From Gambelia wislizenii (lineage: Eukaryota > Chordata > Lepidosauria > Squamata > Crotaphytidae), in the NCBI GenBank assembly GCA_030847615.1, contig JAUMIR010000003.1:60373001-60437000 (forward strand): a stretch of 64,000 nt of DNA, in the 5' to 3' direction. The notes below the pieces were generated by a model. It did not search any database and was not told the origin of the DNA. It saw only the letters and a program-made list of their open reading frames with translations. The position numbers were made by a program, and so were the translations under genes. Positions 35,305-46,766 of the stretch are shown piece by piece; position 1 is the first letter of the stretch, and each line of letters opens with the position of its first letter.

Positions 35305-35918
35305 TGGAAGAAACAACAAGGGAGGGAAAGAGAAGTTTCAGATTATATTTCTGATAATCAGACACAAAAGTAAAAAGTGAAACTGGCATGTGGTAAAGTC
35401 CCACCAGTGGGCTTATTCAGAGGTCCAGATGTAGTTGTAGAGGTGCAGAGAAAAGACAAGGGCAACCAGAGGGTGGCGGTGCAACAGAAGTTTTCTTGGT
35501 GCATTCCTGCAGTTAACCAGTGGCTATTGAGGCAGTGGAGTGGCTGCTGTTGTACTACCTAGCAAAACTGTTGCGTAAGAAGGTACTCTATACCTCTTTA
35601 TATAAGTTGACAAAATGATCTGATGGTATCTGACTTAGTTCAAAGCTCTGCTCTGCACTTGCTAGTTTGAGGAAAGGGCAAAATAGAAATGTAATAAAGA
35701 GATGATCTCAGTGTATTAACACCTCTGAACTTATTTAGTGCCCTGCTGGCTGAAGCTGTTCTGAGAGCTGTAGTCCAACCCCCCCCCCGCCCTGCCAACA
35801 TTTCTGGCACTGCTATCTCCAGTCTGCATGTGATCAGCTATGGTGTATTAGCAATGAGGAATGCCTCTTGGCTAGGAAACTGCTTTAAGCTTATTAATTC
35901 ATCTGTTAGTTATATCTT
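35305..35918. other. ST6GAL1-like intron sequence
   Basis: Intron upstream of the terminal exon on the minus strand. It has a C-run near 35779 and no other recognised feature. Confidence 0.6.
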
Positions 35919-36135
35919 TCCTTTCCTTTCCTTTCCTTTCCTTCAAAAAACTCTAGGCCTTGTACAGAGTTTTCCTCCTCCCAACTTCCTTCTCACAATA
36001 ACCTTATGAGAGAAGCCAGGCTGAGAAAAAGTGACTGGTCCAACGTCACCCAGTGAATTTCATGGTTTAGTAAAGCCCACAACCTGGATATGCCAATTCT
36101 TAGTCCAACACTAACCATTATTCCATATTGGCTAT
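35919..36135 (-). mobile_element. tRNA-derived SINE with TTTCC microsatellite
   Basis: Minus-strand reading from about 36130 gives a tRNA-like head: GCCAATATGGAATAATGG (A-box position) and later a decayed B-box region. It is followed by a body with 'ggtgacgttgg', 'cactttttctcagcctgg' and 'attgtgagaagg'. The pentamer tract TTTCC repeated about five times (35919-35945) adjoins its 3' side. It is a SINE copy, not a tRNA gene. Confidence 0.65.
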
Positions 36136-36139
36136 TGGT

Positions 36140-38120
36140 TACATTCAGTTAAGTTATTTGTGATGGATTATCACACAGAGTGAACAATGACAGCACTTCA
36201 TTACTAATGTTTATTATATGTGACCTCTGGAAACTGTGTTTATAATTGGATAGAAGTAGGGTTTGGGGGGATATATTGTGAATGGGATGATAACAAAAGG
36301 TACCATCAAGCTGCTTCCACTTTATTACAAGTAAATATGTGCAAGACTAGAGTACAATCTGCTACAACTGTGAAGAAGCTTACACATTTTTCTTAGGTGA
36401 AACAGTACTGCCCTCTAGAGGAGATTTCCCCTAGAAACACCAAACTCCTGTCTGCTGTATGCTAGGGATGGAAATAATACTTTAACCCTCCCTCCCCCCA
36501 AAAAAGGATGAAAAACCATGTTTCCTGAGTGTTGACAAGGAGAATCTTGGGCTGATGAGAATCTTAAAATTTGGGAATCATTCTGCCCTATATTTGCTCA
36601 TAGTATTTTTGTGTTGAGAACAAACAACATTTTCTGGGCAGGAAACTGCATTTTCTGCCCAGAAAATAGCATTTCTGCACATGTATTATTTTTTTGTGAA
36701 AAGAATGTGTTTCCTGCACAAAAAAATATAATTTCTCTGCAAAAATATCATGTGAGAATTTTGTGCAGATTAAGTTCCAAATTGTGAATAGTCTTGGGAA
36801 AATGTGCAGTTCTTGAAGATTTAATTGCAGGAGGGGCGGGGGAATTGCTAACATTTGTTGCTTCATTTGAGAATGAAATTAGCAAAGAATTATAGCCATA
36901 CTATGTGCACACTCACCATTTCCAGGATGCTTTATGATTCAAATTCTAATGGTCAGAAAAGTACTTTTTGGGACTACAACTCCCAGAAGCCCCCACCCAC
37001 ATAGCCACTAAAATAAATAAGTTAATTAGCAGAAACATGAGCCCCTCCCATGTGAGTGTTAGCAGCTGGTGGTGCTACCAGGAATGAGGCAATTTAACTG
37101 GGCCCTTCATCAGCCCATCACATGACATTGGTAAAGAGCAAACTGAGAAAATCTAGTCCCTTTGCTTTGCAAGCTGTCATCTCCCTTAATACTATCCGTA
37201 GCCTCTGCAAGCACATGAGCTTCCCTGCCTTGTCTGTTTGATTTGAGCTTCTCTGCCTTGTCTGTTTGATTAGAATTAGGCAGAGTGTGGAAAAATAAAA
37301 TTTTATTTGGACTAAAGTTCTTGAATTTCCCAGCAGGTAACTTTTCCAAGCTTTAAGATCAGGAATAGTAACTTTAATTATAGCTATATAGCGTTAATTA
37401 AAATCTTTTCCAAACTTTAGTATTAGGTATAGGAAAATATGCTAGGTGAGAGCTGATATGTTGGCAGATAAAGGAGAGATTTCAGGCAGGGTAACAGTTG
37501 CCTTGACAATAGGATGTAGGCCCCCCTCCTACATGTCACTGGGTGAGAGCCAGAAAGATGGGGTCACTAGCCATGGTGGCTGGAATGGTGACGGTTCTAG
37601 AAACTGCAGTCCCACCAAAGCCTCTCTAAACTCTGGGTACGCTACATGTGAAATCCTTCCTACTGGTGTTCTGCTGACTTTGAATACAAAAACATCAGCG
37701 GTATCCTTTCACTGAATGCACTGGTATAGGCTGAGCTATTAGCACTGCTCTGTCAATACCTGTTCCTTGTCACAGCACTAAATACAGATGAAGGTGGCAT
37801 CTAATCATTGTTTGTGATATCCTCAGTACTGCTTGAGTAGTCCAGGAGACAAATCAGTATCTCTTTTCTTTTCACACTAGCATGGACCATAGGAGAAACC
37901 CTTACAACTTGCAGCTTGCTTGCCAGCAGTAAGGTCCCACTTTGGATGAAGACAAGGTATGATTCATACATTCTTCAGCTTAAACAAACAAATGAGAAGC
38001 AGCCCACACAGTATAGACATGACAGCAAATATCCAAGATGGGCAATACCTTTTATTAGGACCAAAGGCACTGTACATCTTTGATTTTCAAAGAGTTAGCT
38101 GTGTAATTTTACTTAGTTAT
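36140..38120. other. ST6GAL1-like intron, minor repeats only
   Basis: The segment at 36630-36760 carries a degenerate series of 'tttctgcac' and 'tttctgccc' words. At 36970-36990 'gggactacaactcccagaag' is a typical hAT-derived remnant. At 37200-37270 a short unit with 'ttgtctgtttgat' occurs twice. No exon was recognised. Confidence 0.5.
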
Positions 38121-38127
38121 TTTATTA

Positions 38128-38335
38128 TTGAGCCAGCACCATGTAGTGGTTTGAGTGTTGTACTCGGACTCTGGAGACAAGGGTTCCAATCTCTGCCTGA
38201 CCATGGAAACTCACCGGGTGACCTTGGGCAAGTCACGTTCTCTCAGCCCAAGAGGAAGACAATGGCAAGCTCCCGGTGAACTAATCTTGCCAGGATAGGG
38301 TCGCCATATGTTGGAAATGACTTGAAGACAACAAC
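38128..38335 (+). mobile_element. tRNA-derived SINE, complete-looking
   Basis: The head has an A-box-like 'tgtagtggtttgagtg' and a B-box-like 'agggttccaatctctg'. The body contains 'ggtgaccttgggcaagtcac'. The tail is 'gggtcgccatatgttgg', then 'aatgacttgaaga' and 'caacaac'. It is a Pol III-type SINE on the plus strand, about 208 bp, with few changes in the head. Confidence 0.75.
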
Positions 38336-38342
38336 CCATTTT

Positions 38343-38530
38343 TTAATTAAAATATTTTATATCCCACCCTATATTATAAGATCCCTCAGCAGCTTACAAT
38401 AAAACCAGCTTAAACAATTTAACATTTAGCAATAAAAATAATTTCAAAAATTTGATAGCATATTAATCAGTGGAATAATTTAAATAACTGAATAATTTAA
38501 AAGGGTAACACAGTGTTAAAACCATGTATA
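38343..38530 (-). mobile_element. LINE 3' tail fragment
   Basis: AT-rich start followed by 'tatcccaccctatatt', 'cagcagcttacaataaaa' and an AT-rich stretch. This matches the reverse complement of L2/CR1-type LINE 3' UTRs, as at 12783. Confidence 0.5.
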
Positions 38531-38539
38531 AAGAGATTT

Positions 38540-39640
38540 GTATGAAATCTGTATTAATCTGTTTCAATATAAAAAACAGAGAAGGAAGTTGGGAGGAGGA
38601 GTCTTTTAGCACATTGTGAGTTTTGAAAGTGTCACAACAAGCATTCTCTCCCCACCTTTTCTGATTTTTGTTTCACCTTTTGAATAGAATCTTATGGCGC
38701 AATGGTTCCATCTTGTGGTGAGATGTAAAGACAACAACAATTCAGATATGTGTATGGAAAGGGGGGAATCACACATGTAGGACTTCAATGAAATTCTCAT
38801 GTTATTACAAGTATTTACTTAGCTGCAAGTTAGTTAGTTATTTTATTTTATTTATATTCTGCATTTCTCCTATACAGGCAAACGTTACATGCATACTAAA
38901 GGGATCCTGGGTGTGTGCACCTCAGAGGTATTTGATTTTTTAAATTTATTTTTTACTATTCATATTTAGGATTGGTGGGCTGAATTGACTACCCCAGAAT
39001 GCACTCAAGAAATGCTCTACTACTGTATTTGCTGCTGGAGCCAGCAGTGAAATTTGGCTGAGAATGCCAAATTTACCATGACATTTGGCAACAAATGTAG
39101 ATATTCTCTATGATGTAGATGGGTGCTAGACTATCTGCACCATAGGGCCCTATGGGCTACAGGGCAGATCACCTATTCTCTTTCCTAAAGCAATAAGAGT
39201 AAAAAAAGCAGGGGGGCACGTACCACTATTTAAGTGTCCTGGATGGTAGTCACTTATTCTGCAGTAGCTAGAAGCTCTGAGGAACCGAAAATGACAGTCT
39301 TCAACCCCTTTTAAACAAACGTCCCTTTTTATGTCCCTTGGCTTCTGTCACCACTCAACTGCTGACATCCTTTTAGCTCACTTGTTAGGCAATTTTGTTC
39401 ATATTTTCTCCTAATTTACAATCTTGTATACTTCTGTGTTACCTAGGGAGGTCTTCAAGTAGGCAAAAATCTCTTCCTTATTTTGAGGAGATCCTGTTTC
39501 ACATTCAAACTAACACATTCAAGAATGACATTTTGCTACTATAAGAAAGATAGGAAACAACTATCCCTAATTAGCTCTAGATGGTAATACAAAACCAGAA
39601 AAAAACAGAAGGAATTAAGGATTTGCTCGGCAGTTAACTT
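38540..39640. other. ST6GAL1-like intron, no feature seen
   Basis: AT-rich intron sequence, including a short LINE-tail-like piece near 38835-38880. No exon signal. Confidence 0.5.
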
Positions 39641-39642
39641 AC

Positions 39643-39817
39643 CTAGCATTCCTGAAGAAGGGGGGTTTGGCTGAATATCCTCAGGGGAGTTCTCTTGAAG
39701 GATATCCCAGAGCTGCCACTGCATGTACGGATTCAGGATATAAAAGGGTTGTTCAGGATATTTTTTCCGATAGTGCTTGAAGCTTTCAAAAAAATTGTAG
39801 TCTGGTTTTCGATACCA
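39643..39817 (-). CDS. ST6GAL1: ST6GAL1-like sialyltransferase, penultimate coding exon
   Basis: 175-bp internal exon: 58 codons plus one base (phase 0 in, phase 1 out). The acceptor is TTTCAG immediately upstream and the donor is GTAAGT at 39642-39637. The peptide begins [19 protein letters not shown], then has PFYILNP and [18 protein letters not shown], and ends NPPSSGML. The last part opens sialylmotif S, which is completed by the next exon across a split Gly codon. Order, phase and residues agree with mammalian ST6GAL1. This segment forms part of the catalytic domain in the Golgi lumen. Confidence 0.88.
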
Positions 39818-39819
39818 CT

Positions 39820-40800
39820 GAAACCAAAAATTGAAAGAATTGTTGATCTTCTATAAACAGTGACATCATGCAGAGATGCTGTCCAGAAGGTTTCATCTTA
39901 CCACACAATACAAATAACCACTATATGTGGAGCATGTGTGAAAACAGTACCAGAGATTCAGGGCAAATCTATACACTCAATATACCCCATCTTGTCCCTG
40001 TCTTAGAACCCTGCAGTCCTGATGATGCAGGGCTTTTGCCCCATTCTGCCCCTGGGCAGTCCTCATAACCTCCGGTGCAAAGACAGGTCTAAGACAGGGG
40101 GAGATAGGGCAGGGCCCAATACAGTGGTTTTTTTTTTTTAATTTTTTTTTAAAAAACTGCTTTACTCCATTCCCACCAGCAAAAAAACACATCAGGCCCT
40201 GTGTGATCATAGGAGCCCGTTCCAGCACACCAGCCCATCACTGCAGCTGCTGGTCTGCCATCGCTCTTCTGCAGCAGGAAGGAGGCCTGCAACATGCAAC
40301 CAACTGACTTCCTAGCTTCTGGGAGAGCAAGAGAGACTATGGTGGCAGTGGCTGTGGTGACGAGCTGGCATGCCCATCTGGACTTCCTGCCATTTTGTGA
40401 AGGAAATGGAGGAGGAAAGGGCCTGATTAAGGAGCAGGATATGTCGGGGCTGAGCCAGCGTATTGTGGCCTGTGTGGACGAGTCCTATGAGAACACCTAG
40501 TCCTACTATCCTAAAAGAAGCCAGCTACAGCTTGTACTAAAGAAGCCTAGTGTAGAGTAGGACTGTGCTGGACATGAGTGAATCCAAAACCCTAGACTTC
40601 ACTGGGTAGATTCAGATTCATTCAAATGTGTCTGAAGTGAAAAACAATCCTTGGAATCACACCAAAATTAACCTGCGTTTCCCTGAAACTTCATAAGCAA
40701 TTCAGAAGAACACTGATACATCTCCCAAAATTGTAATATTGTCCCTGAAGTTCACCACATAAGGAAAACATCAGGATAGGAGGCTGAGAATGAGATGAGA
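39820..40800. other. ST6GAL1-like intron, no feature seen
   Basis: A T/A-rich low-complexity stretch at 40130-40155. A GC-richer patch around 40170-40460 has short open frames without motifs. Confidence 0.5.
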
Positions 40801-40804
40801 AGGA

Positions 40805-41145
40805 TGGTATAGATTCCATAGAATCATAGAATTGCAGAGTTGGAAGAGACCACGAGGGCCATCCAGTCCAACCCCCTGCCACGCAGGAAATCACGATCAA
40901 AGCATCCCTGACAGATGGCCATCCAGCCTCTGTTTAAAGACCTCCAAGGAAGGAGACCCCACCATGCTCTGAGGGAGTGCGTTCCACTGCCGAACAGCTC
41001 TTACTGTCAAAAAGTTCCTCCTAATGTTGAGGTGGAATCTCCGTTCCTGGAGCTGGCATCCATTGCTCCATGTTCCAGTCTCTGGAGCAGCAGAAAACAA
41101 GCCTGCTCCATCCTCAACGTGACACCCCTTCAAATACTTAAACAG
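40805..41145 (-). mobile_element. CR1 3' fragment
   Basis: The 3' end at about 40822 shows 'catagaatcatagaattg'. The minus-strand ORF (41133-40897) is the ORF2 C-terminus: CHVEDGAGLFSAAPETG, FHLNIRRNFLTVRAVRQW, SPSLEVFKQRLDGHL. It is nearly undamaged, so the copy is young compared with the CR1 at 11.6-17 kb. It is 5'-truncated near 41145. Confidence 0.85.
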
Positions 41146-41408
41146 GGAAATTTTTTACTATGGTCCTCCTTCTTACTTTCAATCACAGTACTTTGTGGTG
41201 GGAAAAAGAACAGAACTTTGGTATTAACTGTGAAGTAGTGGGAAGGGAATCCTTATACTGGGTTTTGTTCCTCTCACATATCTTAAGCACAGGGCTTAAC
41301 ACATGTCAATCATTCTAAGTGAGAGAGCTAGCCCTTCCCCCAGTGATGGAATAACAAGCTCCAGACAGACACACAAAAAACCATAATCAGTAACTCAAAC
41401 TACTAACC

Positions 41409-41602
41409 CAGGGTTTCTCAACCACAGTTCCCTGGAACCCTAGGGTTCCACAAGAGTTTGCTAGGGGTTCCATGAGATATTAAAATTTTAAAAAATAAAC
41501 ATTTTTTGAGCTGTAGATATAATAATTTTTAGGCAGGGGTTCTCTGAGACCTGAAAATTGTTTCAAGGGTTCCACCTGGATAAAAAGGTTGAGAAAGTAC
41601 TG
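41409..41602. mobile_element. hAT-type MITE
   Basis: Ends CAGGGTTTCTCAACC and GGTTGAGAAAGTACTG are inverted repeats like those of hAT-Charlie-type elements. The interior repeats 'agggttcca' and 'ggggttc' words. No 8-bp target duplication was found by eye. Confidence 0.6.
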
Positions 41603-41749
41603 GGGAGGAAATCCTTCCCACCTTTTGTTGGTGGGGTTAGTGTGGGGTAGGGAGGATTCTCTCCCCAGTACTGCAGAAAAGGAACCTTCAGGTTAAGTAC
41701 CAATGTTCCATTTTCCTGCAGTGTGACAAACAGTCACCAAGCAGGCAAC

Positions 41750-42100
41750 CTCTTCATAAACCAAATCTACAAAGACACAACTTGCTGCAAAACATGCCTT
41801 CCAAAGGACACATCTTCAGAAGCAAATTTGTCAATCTTAAAATGCCTGATAAGGACAGTGGGGAAGCCCAGGTGGCCACCCTGCAAATCTCCACTAAAGA
41901 GGCAGCTGTATTCAAGGCCGCAGAAGTAGCAGCACTACAAGTCAAATGTGCCTGAATTCTATCAGGAACCATCAAGGAACTGTGAACATAAGCCAATCCA
42001 CAGAGCCTCAACCACAGAGACATGGTGGAAGACACCTGCTGTCCTTTAGTACTCTCCTGAAAGGAAACAAAAAGGTAATCTGATTTACAAAAATCCTTAG
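41750..42100 (-). pseudogene. Older DIRS tyrosine recombinase, C-terminal part
   Basis: Minus-strand peptide with SLWLRLCGLAYVHSS, VPDRIQAHLTCSAATSAAL and ASLVEICRVATWASPLS. These align with the recombinase C-terminus of the younger DIRS (RIRGHCTRAVSIS, VPLEDICRAATWSSPL). The catalytic HxxR reads HLTC (Arg lost) and the catalytic Tyr position reads Leu in GILRL. The enzyme is therefore dead irrespective of the insertion. Confidence 0.75.
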
Positions 42101-42288
42101 ATCTTCTTCATGGTCTCTGTGAATCACACAGCTGGGTTACTCCTGTGCCTGCACAGAGCTTCGGAACCTTCTAGAATCGCTAGGCAGAACGTGCTTTGAT
42201 ACATTTTTGGCAGTAACTCCGCCCATCCTAACTGTCCCCTATAAGGGCTTCCCGCCTAAAATCCCCTCAGTTCCTTGAATGACGCCGC
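42101..42288 (+). repeat. DIRS left inverted terminal repeat
   Basis: It starts ATCTTCTTCATGG and runs to GACGCCGC. Its complement is at 48162-48350 with about a dozen differences by eye. The right ITR extends about 27 bases further outward, an asymmetry typical of DIRS ITRs. Confidence 0.9.
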
Positions 42289-42565
42289 GTTAGCAGCTAA
42301 AGGAACCTCTTTGCGCTAGGTGTTTTTCTTCTTAATTGATCTGGTTTGACTTGGCTTTGGCTCCGACTACGGTTTTCGTTTTTTCCTACGGCTTTGGTAT
42401 TCGGCTTCTGATACTTCTGGTTCTGACTTTCCTTTTCTGGCCCTGACTACGATTTTGTCTCACTCCTTCGGCTTTGGCGTTACCTCAGATCTCCCTATTG
42501 ACCTCGGACTGGTTTGACTACGATTTCTTCTTCTGCGATTATTATTGGTGTTGTTGATATTGAAA

Positions 42566-44853
42566 ATGTCTGGCAAAGGAGCTTTTAAGCGATGTGTTAT
42601 CTGCCAAGCAAAGCTCCCAAGTGCGGATGGCCATTCCCGCTGTTTAATCTGTTGGGGAGAGGCTCACAATGTCGACGCATGCATCCATTGTAAGGCGTTT
42701 ACACTGCAAGCCGAAAACATTGGCTCTCCCGACTGAAGTCTTTCCTTTATGAAAAGGCACTGCTCCCTGGCTCTGCTCTAGCTTCAACCGCTGTCTCGGC
42801 TCCCCCTTCTGAACCTCGAGGCCATGAACTATCCCAGTCTCCTCCGTCCTCTGGACAAAAGTGTTGTCAGTCCTGGAGCCCTTCCAGGAGCCGTTCCACC
42901 ATGTCTGATCCCGAGGCCCTGCATTCCTCACATCGGCATGCATTGTTGGGTTCGACTTGTGACCGATCAGCACTGGTTCTAGAACCAGTCCCTTCAACAT
43001 TGAAGGAGGCCCCTAAAGAGAAGGCCATATCCACCGCTGAAGGCCGACAGCATGCTGCCACCTCTTCAACCTCTCAGCCGTTGAAGAAGAAGAAGAAGCA
43101 CCTCTCCAAGCATGATGTTGGTAGAGCAAAGGATAAGGCAAAGAAGTCTAAACCTGCTGATCATGGCGTCCCGGAGGTCCCCCCTCGTCAAGTATTAGAG
43201 GCTGAGGACACATTTGTGCGCCCATTGCCGCTCACCATCACTGCAGAATCCGAACCTCGCCGCTCACGCATCCCGTCGGGTTCACTTGATGTTGTGACAG
43301 TGGAGCTTCCTTCTGAACCAGATACTCCACAGCCTCCTATCCGCATTGACTCATCCCCGGCTCTGGTTTTGTCACGGGCTCAACTTCATGGAAGTCACTC
43401 CTCGGATGTCAACGTGGAAATCCTTGAATCTGAAGAGATGCCTTGGGTCCAGGTTCCTGCTATCACGGAGAATGTCCCCGCTTACTCTGCACATGACCTG
43501 GCCCGATCCATTTGCAGAGCGGGTTTCGGATCTCCGTTGGGATCGCAGATCTTCACCCCAAGGGGGGAGGCAATTGACACGACACTCACTAGCTGCTCGA
43601 TAGCTCGATCTCTACGCCCTGCTGTTTTGGATGTTGCGACTAAGAAGGATGCCGTGATTCAGGTCTCCCCTCCTGAACACCGTCCGCTGCCTCGTACCCC
43701 TCCGACCCCGCAGCCTCGCTCCCCCACACCGACACGAGCCCATAGTCCCTCTTCTGAAGGCTCATCCTCATCCTCTGCTGCTTCTTGGGACTTCTATAGG
43801 CCTTATATGCCCTCTCCAAGGACCGAGTTGGTTGGTGATGAATCCACCTCACCGACTGACGATGTTCGTTCCTTTGGGGAACAGATGATCAGAATGGCAC
43901 ATGCCATTGACTTGAAGCTAGAGGACTGGGTGACTGATCCTTTGGATCCAATCTTCCAAAGGATCCTATCGAAGGCGCCGCTGTTGGCCACCATCCCAGT
44001 GCCAGTGCTGCCTTCTCTGCTCAAACTGGCACAGGGGTCCTGGGAAAACCCATCGTCCATCCAGTCAACGTCTAAGAAAATAGACTGACTGTACTGTGTT
44101 GGGGGAGATCATGTAGATTGGCTCCAGAACCACCCGAGGCCAAACTCTGTGGTCGTTGAGGTTGCCCAGAACAAAAAGCAACGCCGACCCCTATCTTCGC
44201 CACCGGATCCCAAAGGCAGAAAGCTTGATATCATTGGGAAGAAAATATACTCAGCAGCTGGCCTGAGTTTCCGTGTGGCCAATTACTCCGCCTGCATGGG
44301 AGCATACCAGCAGGTCTTATGGGAAAGACTGAGCCCCCTGATACAAGACCTCCCGGATGAGCGGCGCAAGATGGCAGAGGCCATTCAGTCAGACGCTCTG
44401 TCCCTTGTGGGACTCCAGATGAACTCGGCTCATCATGTGGTGGACTGCGCAGCGAAAACCATCGCTGGTTCTGTTGCGCTCCGTCGACATGCATGGTTGC
44501 GCTACTCAGGCCTTACACCGCAAGCTTCAGCCACCATTGAGGACTTACCATTTGATGAATCCAGGTTATTCAATGGGTCAACCGATGAAAAACTCGAGTT
44601 CACCCCAAAGATGAGGACCACTGCCAGGAAATATGGTATTGGCTCCACTTCCACTTCCCAGTACCATCCCAGAGGCAGATATTCCTGGCAAGTCCCATCG
44701 TATGGCCAACAGTTCCGATGAGGGTACTCTGGCCAGACCTACAGTCGGTCACGGTTTGCTCCCTCTACCTCTCTGGCCTCATCGGTAAGGAGCCAGGGCT
44801 CGGGTTCAAGATACCGGCAACCATCCCGACAGAGATCCAGCGATCAGGGCTGA
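42566..44853 (+). pseudogene. DIRS gag-like protein gene
   Basis: Likely start is ATG at 42566 (MSGKGAFKRC). The N-terminus has a Cys/His-rich motif: CVICQAKL, DGHSRCLICW, AHNVDACIHCKAF. Its spacing suggests zinc binding. A frameshift at about 42700-42720 moves the frame, after which it stays open through a Lys-rich stretch (LKKKKKHLSKHD, about 43083-43115) and a Pro/Ser-rich linker. A TGA at 44086 interrupts it. A predicted helical part follows (RKLDIIGKKIYSAAGL, YSACMGAYQQVLWERL). A second TGA at 44719 precedes a Ser/Arg-rich tail to TGA at 44851-44853. The full product would be about 760 residues. The function is assumed to be nucleoprotein assembly, as for other retroelement gag proteins. 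Confidence 0.75.
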
Positions 44854-44941
44854 AAGAAGTTCTAATTCCCCTGCTGATGATTTTTCTGTTTTTCCTTAGA
44901 CACCTCTCTTTGGGGATCGACTGTCCAACTTTTAAGAAGCC

Positions 44942-46766
44942 TGGTCTTCTATAACATCAGACCAGTGGGTGCTTCAAATCATCCGAACAGGCTATTGGAT
45001 AGAGTTCTACACTTTGCCCCCAATGGGACGGGTTTGATCAACACTGCCCTCCCCTCCCCTCCTCAAGGAGGTACAGACCCTGTTGCAGAAAGGGGCCATC
45101 GAACCTGTCGACTCCGACCTTCACCACCTCTGCTTCTTCTCGAGGTACTTTCTGGTGACCAAGAAGGATGGTGGTCTATGCCCAATTCTCGACCTCCGTG
45201 GGGTGAACAACTACATAGCCCCAAAGAAATTCAGAATGGTCACCTTGGCTTCCATCCTTCCACTCCTGAAGAGGAATGACTGGTTCGTCTCCATAGACCT
45301 GAAGGATGCCTACTTTCACATCGGGATCCATCCAGAACACAGGCGCTTCCTTGCCTTTCAGATCGGTGCCAAGACCTTCCAATTCAGAGTACTTCCCTTC
45401 GGCCTCTCGACTGCTCCTCGAGTTTTTATGAAATGCATGGCAGTTGTGGCGGCCTTCCTTCAACAGCAGGGTGTGGTGGTCTTCCCTTACATCGACGACT
45501 GGCTGATTGTGGTGGAGTCTCAACATCAGCTCAAATTCGATGTTGGCCTCACCTTAGATGCCTTAGAATACCTGGGACCTGTTGTCAACATTGGAAAGTC
45601 CCAGCTCCATTCGGCTGAAGTGATCCAATTTTCATTGGAGCCCGTCTAGACTCGGTAACTGCAGTGGCATACCTACCTCAAGACTGATTCAATACGCTTC
45701 GGTCCCTGATCCACTCCTGTCGTCGGTCCCGAAGGCTCCCCGCTCACTCAGTCCAAGTGCTTCTTGGTCACATGGCAGCCACGATGTATGTGACCCGACA
45801 CGGCAGGCTTCGATTCCGGCTGCTCCAACACTGGTTCTTGCAGGTTTTCGACCCTCTCCGCGACTCTCCGAGCAAGATGCTCACAATGCCACGTGCAGTC
45901 CAAAGATCGCTAGATTGGTGGCTGATACCAGACAATGTCCTGTCGGGCATGCCATTTGACCTTCCTCAGCCAGACGTTTCCCTGACAACGGACGCCTCAC
46001 TGCAAGGATGGGGAGCCCACCTCAGCTCTTACGAGATTCGGGGGTCTTGGAACAGCAAGGAGCAAGCTCTCCATATCAATGTCCTGGAACTTCTTGCCGT
46101 CCAGAAAGCACTACGAGCCTTCGAGTCCCTGGTAAGAGGCAGGACTGTGATGGTACTGACAGACAACACATCTGTCATGTACTACCTAAACAAGCAGGGA
46201 GGCACGAGGTCCCCTCAACTTCTGCAGCTCACGCTGGACATCTGGAATTGGTGTGTCCACAGAAAAGTGTTCCTCTAATCCATCCATCTTCCGGGGGAGG
46301 AGAACACTCCTGCCGACGGTCTCAGCCGTTCCAGCCTCTCCATCCACGAGTGGCGCCTACACAGATCCGTCGCCCTAGACCTATTCCGGACCTGGGGGTC
46401 TCCTCAAGTGGATCTCTTTGCGACCCTCGAGAACTCTCAGTGTCCCCAGTTCTGTTCCATGAGATGCACTCCGGGCTCGAGAGGAGATGCCTTCCTATTC
46501 CGAGGGTCAGGCCCACTATTCTACGTGTTCCCTCCGTTCCCGCTTCTGACAAGAGTAATCTCCAAGCTCCGTCAGGATCGAGAGAACGCCATTCTCATCA
46601 CCCCGTGGTGGCTCGACAGCCATGGTTTGTGACTCTCCTGCGCATGTCGAAGCGTCGCTTTATCCACCTACCATCCCGTCTGGATCTGCTCACCATTCAC
46701 GGAGGCAAGGTCAGACATCCCAACCTGGACACCCTTCGCCTAACAGCATGGAGATTGACTCTGTAA
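44942..46766 (+). pseudogene. DIRS reverse transcriptase, RNase H and methylase-like ORF
   Basis: RT: SDQWVLQIIRTGYWIEF, KGAIEPV, FLVTKKDGGLCPILDLRG, SIDLKDAYFHIGIHPEHR, RVLPFGLSTAP, and the catalytic box PYIDDWLIV (45490-45515). RNase H follows at about 45970-46278: TTDASLQGWGAHLS, LHINVLELLAVQKAL, VLTDNTSVMYYLN. Its acidic residues (D, E, D) are present. PGEENTPADGLSR ends that domain. The last domain (about 46400-46766: VDLFATLENSQCPQF, GRGDAFLF-like stretch, YVFPPFPLL, ITPWWLDS) matches the region of DIRS elements likened to Dam-type methylases. Lesions: TGA at 45035, frameshift near 45627-45631, TGA at 45685, TAA at 46276, frameshift near 46612-46625. Confidence 0.85.

Noticed and set aside
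38128..38200. A tRNA gene on the plus strand
   Set aside because: A- and B-box-like words are present but no cloverleaf or anticodon arm is evident, and a SINE body follows.
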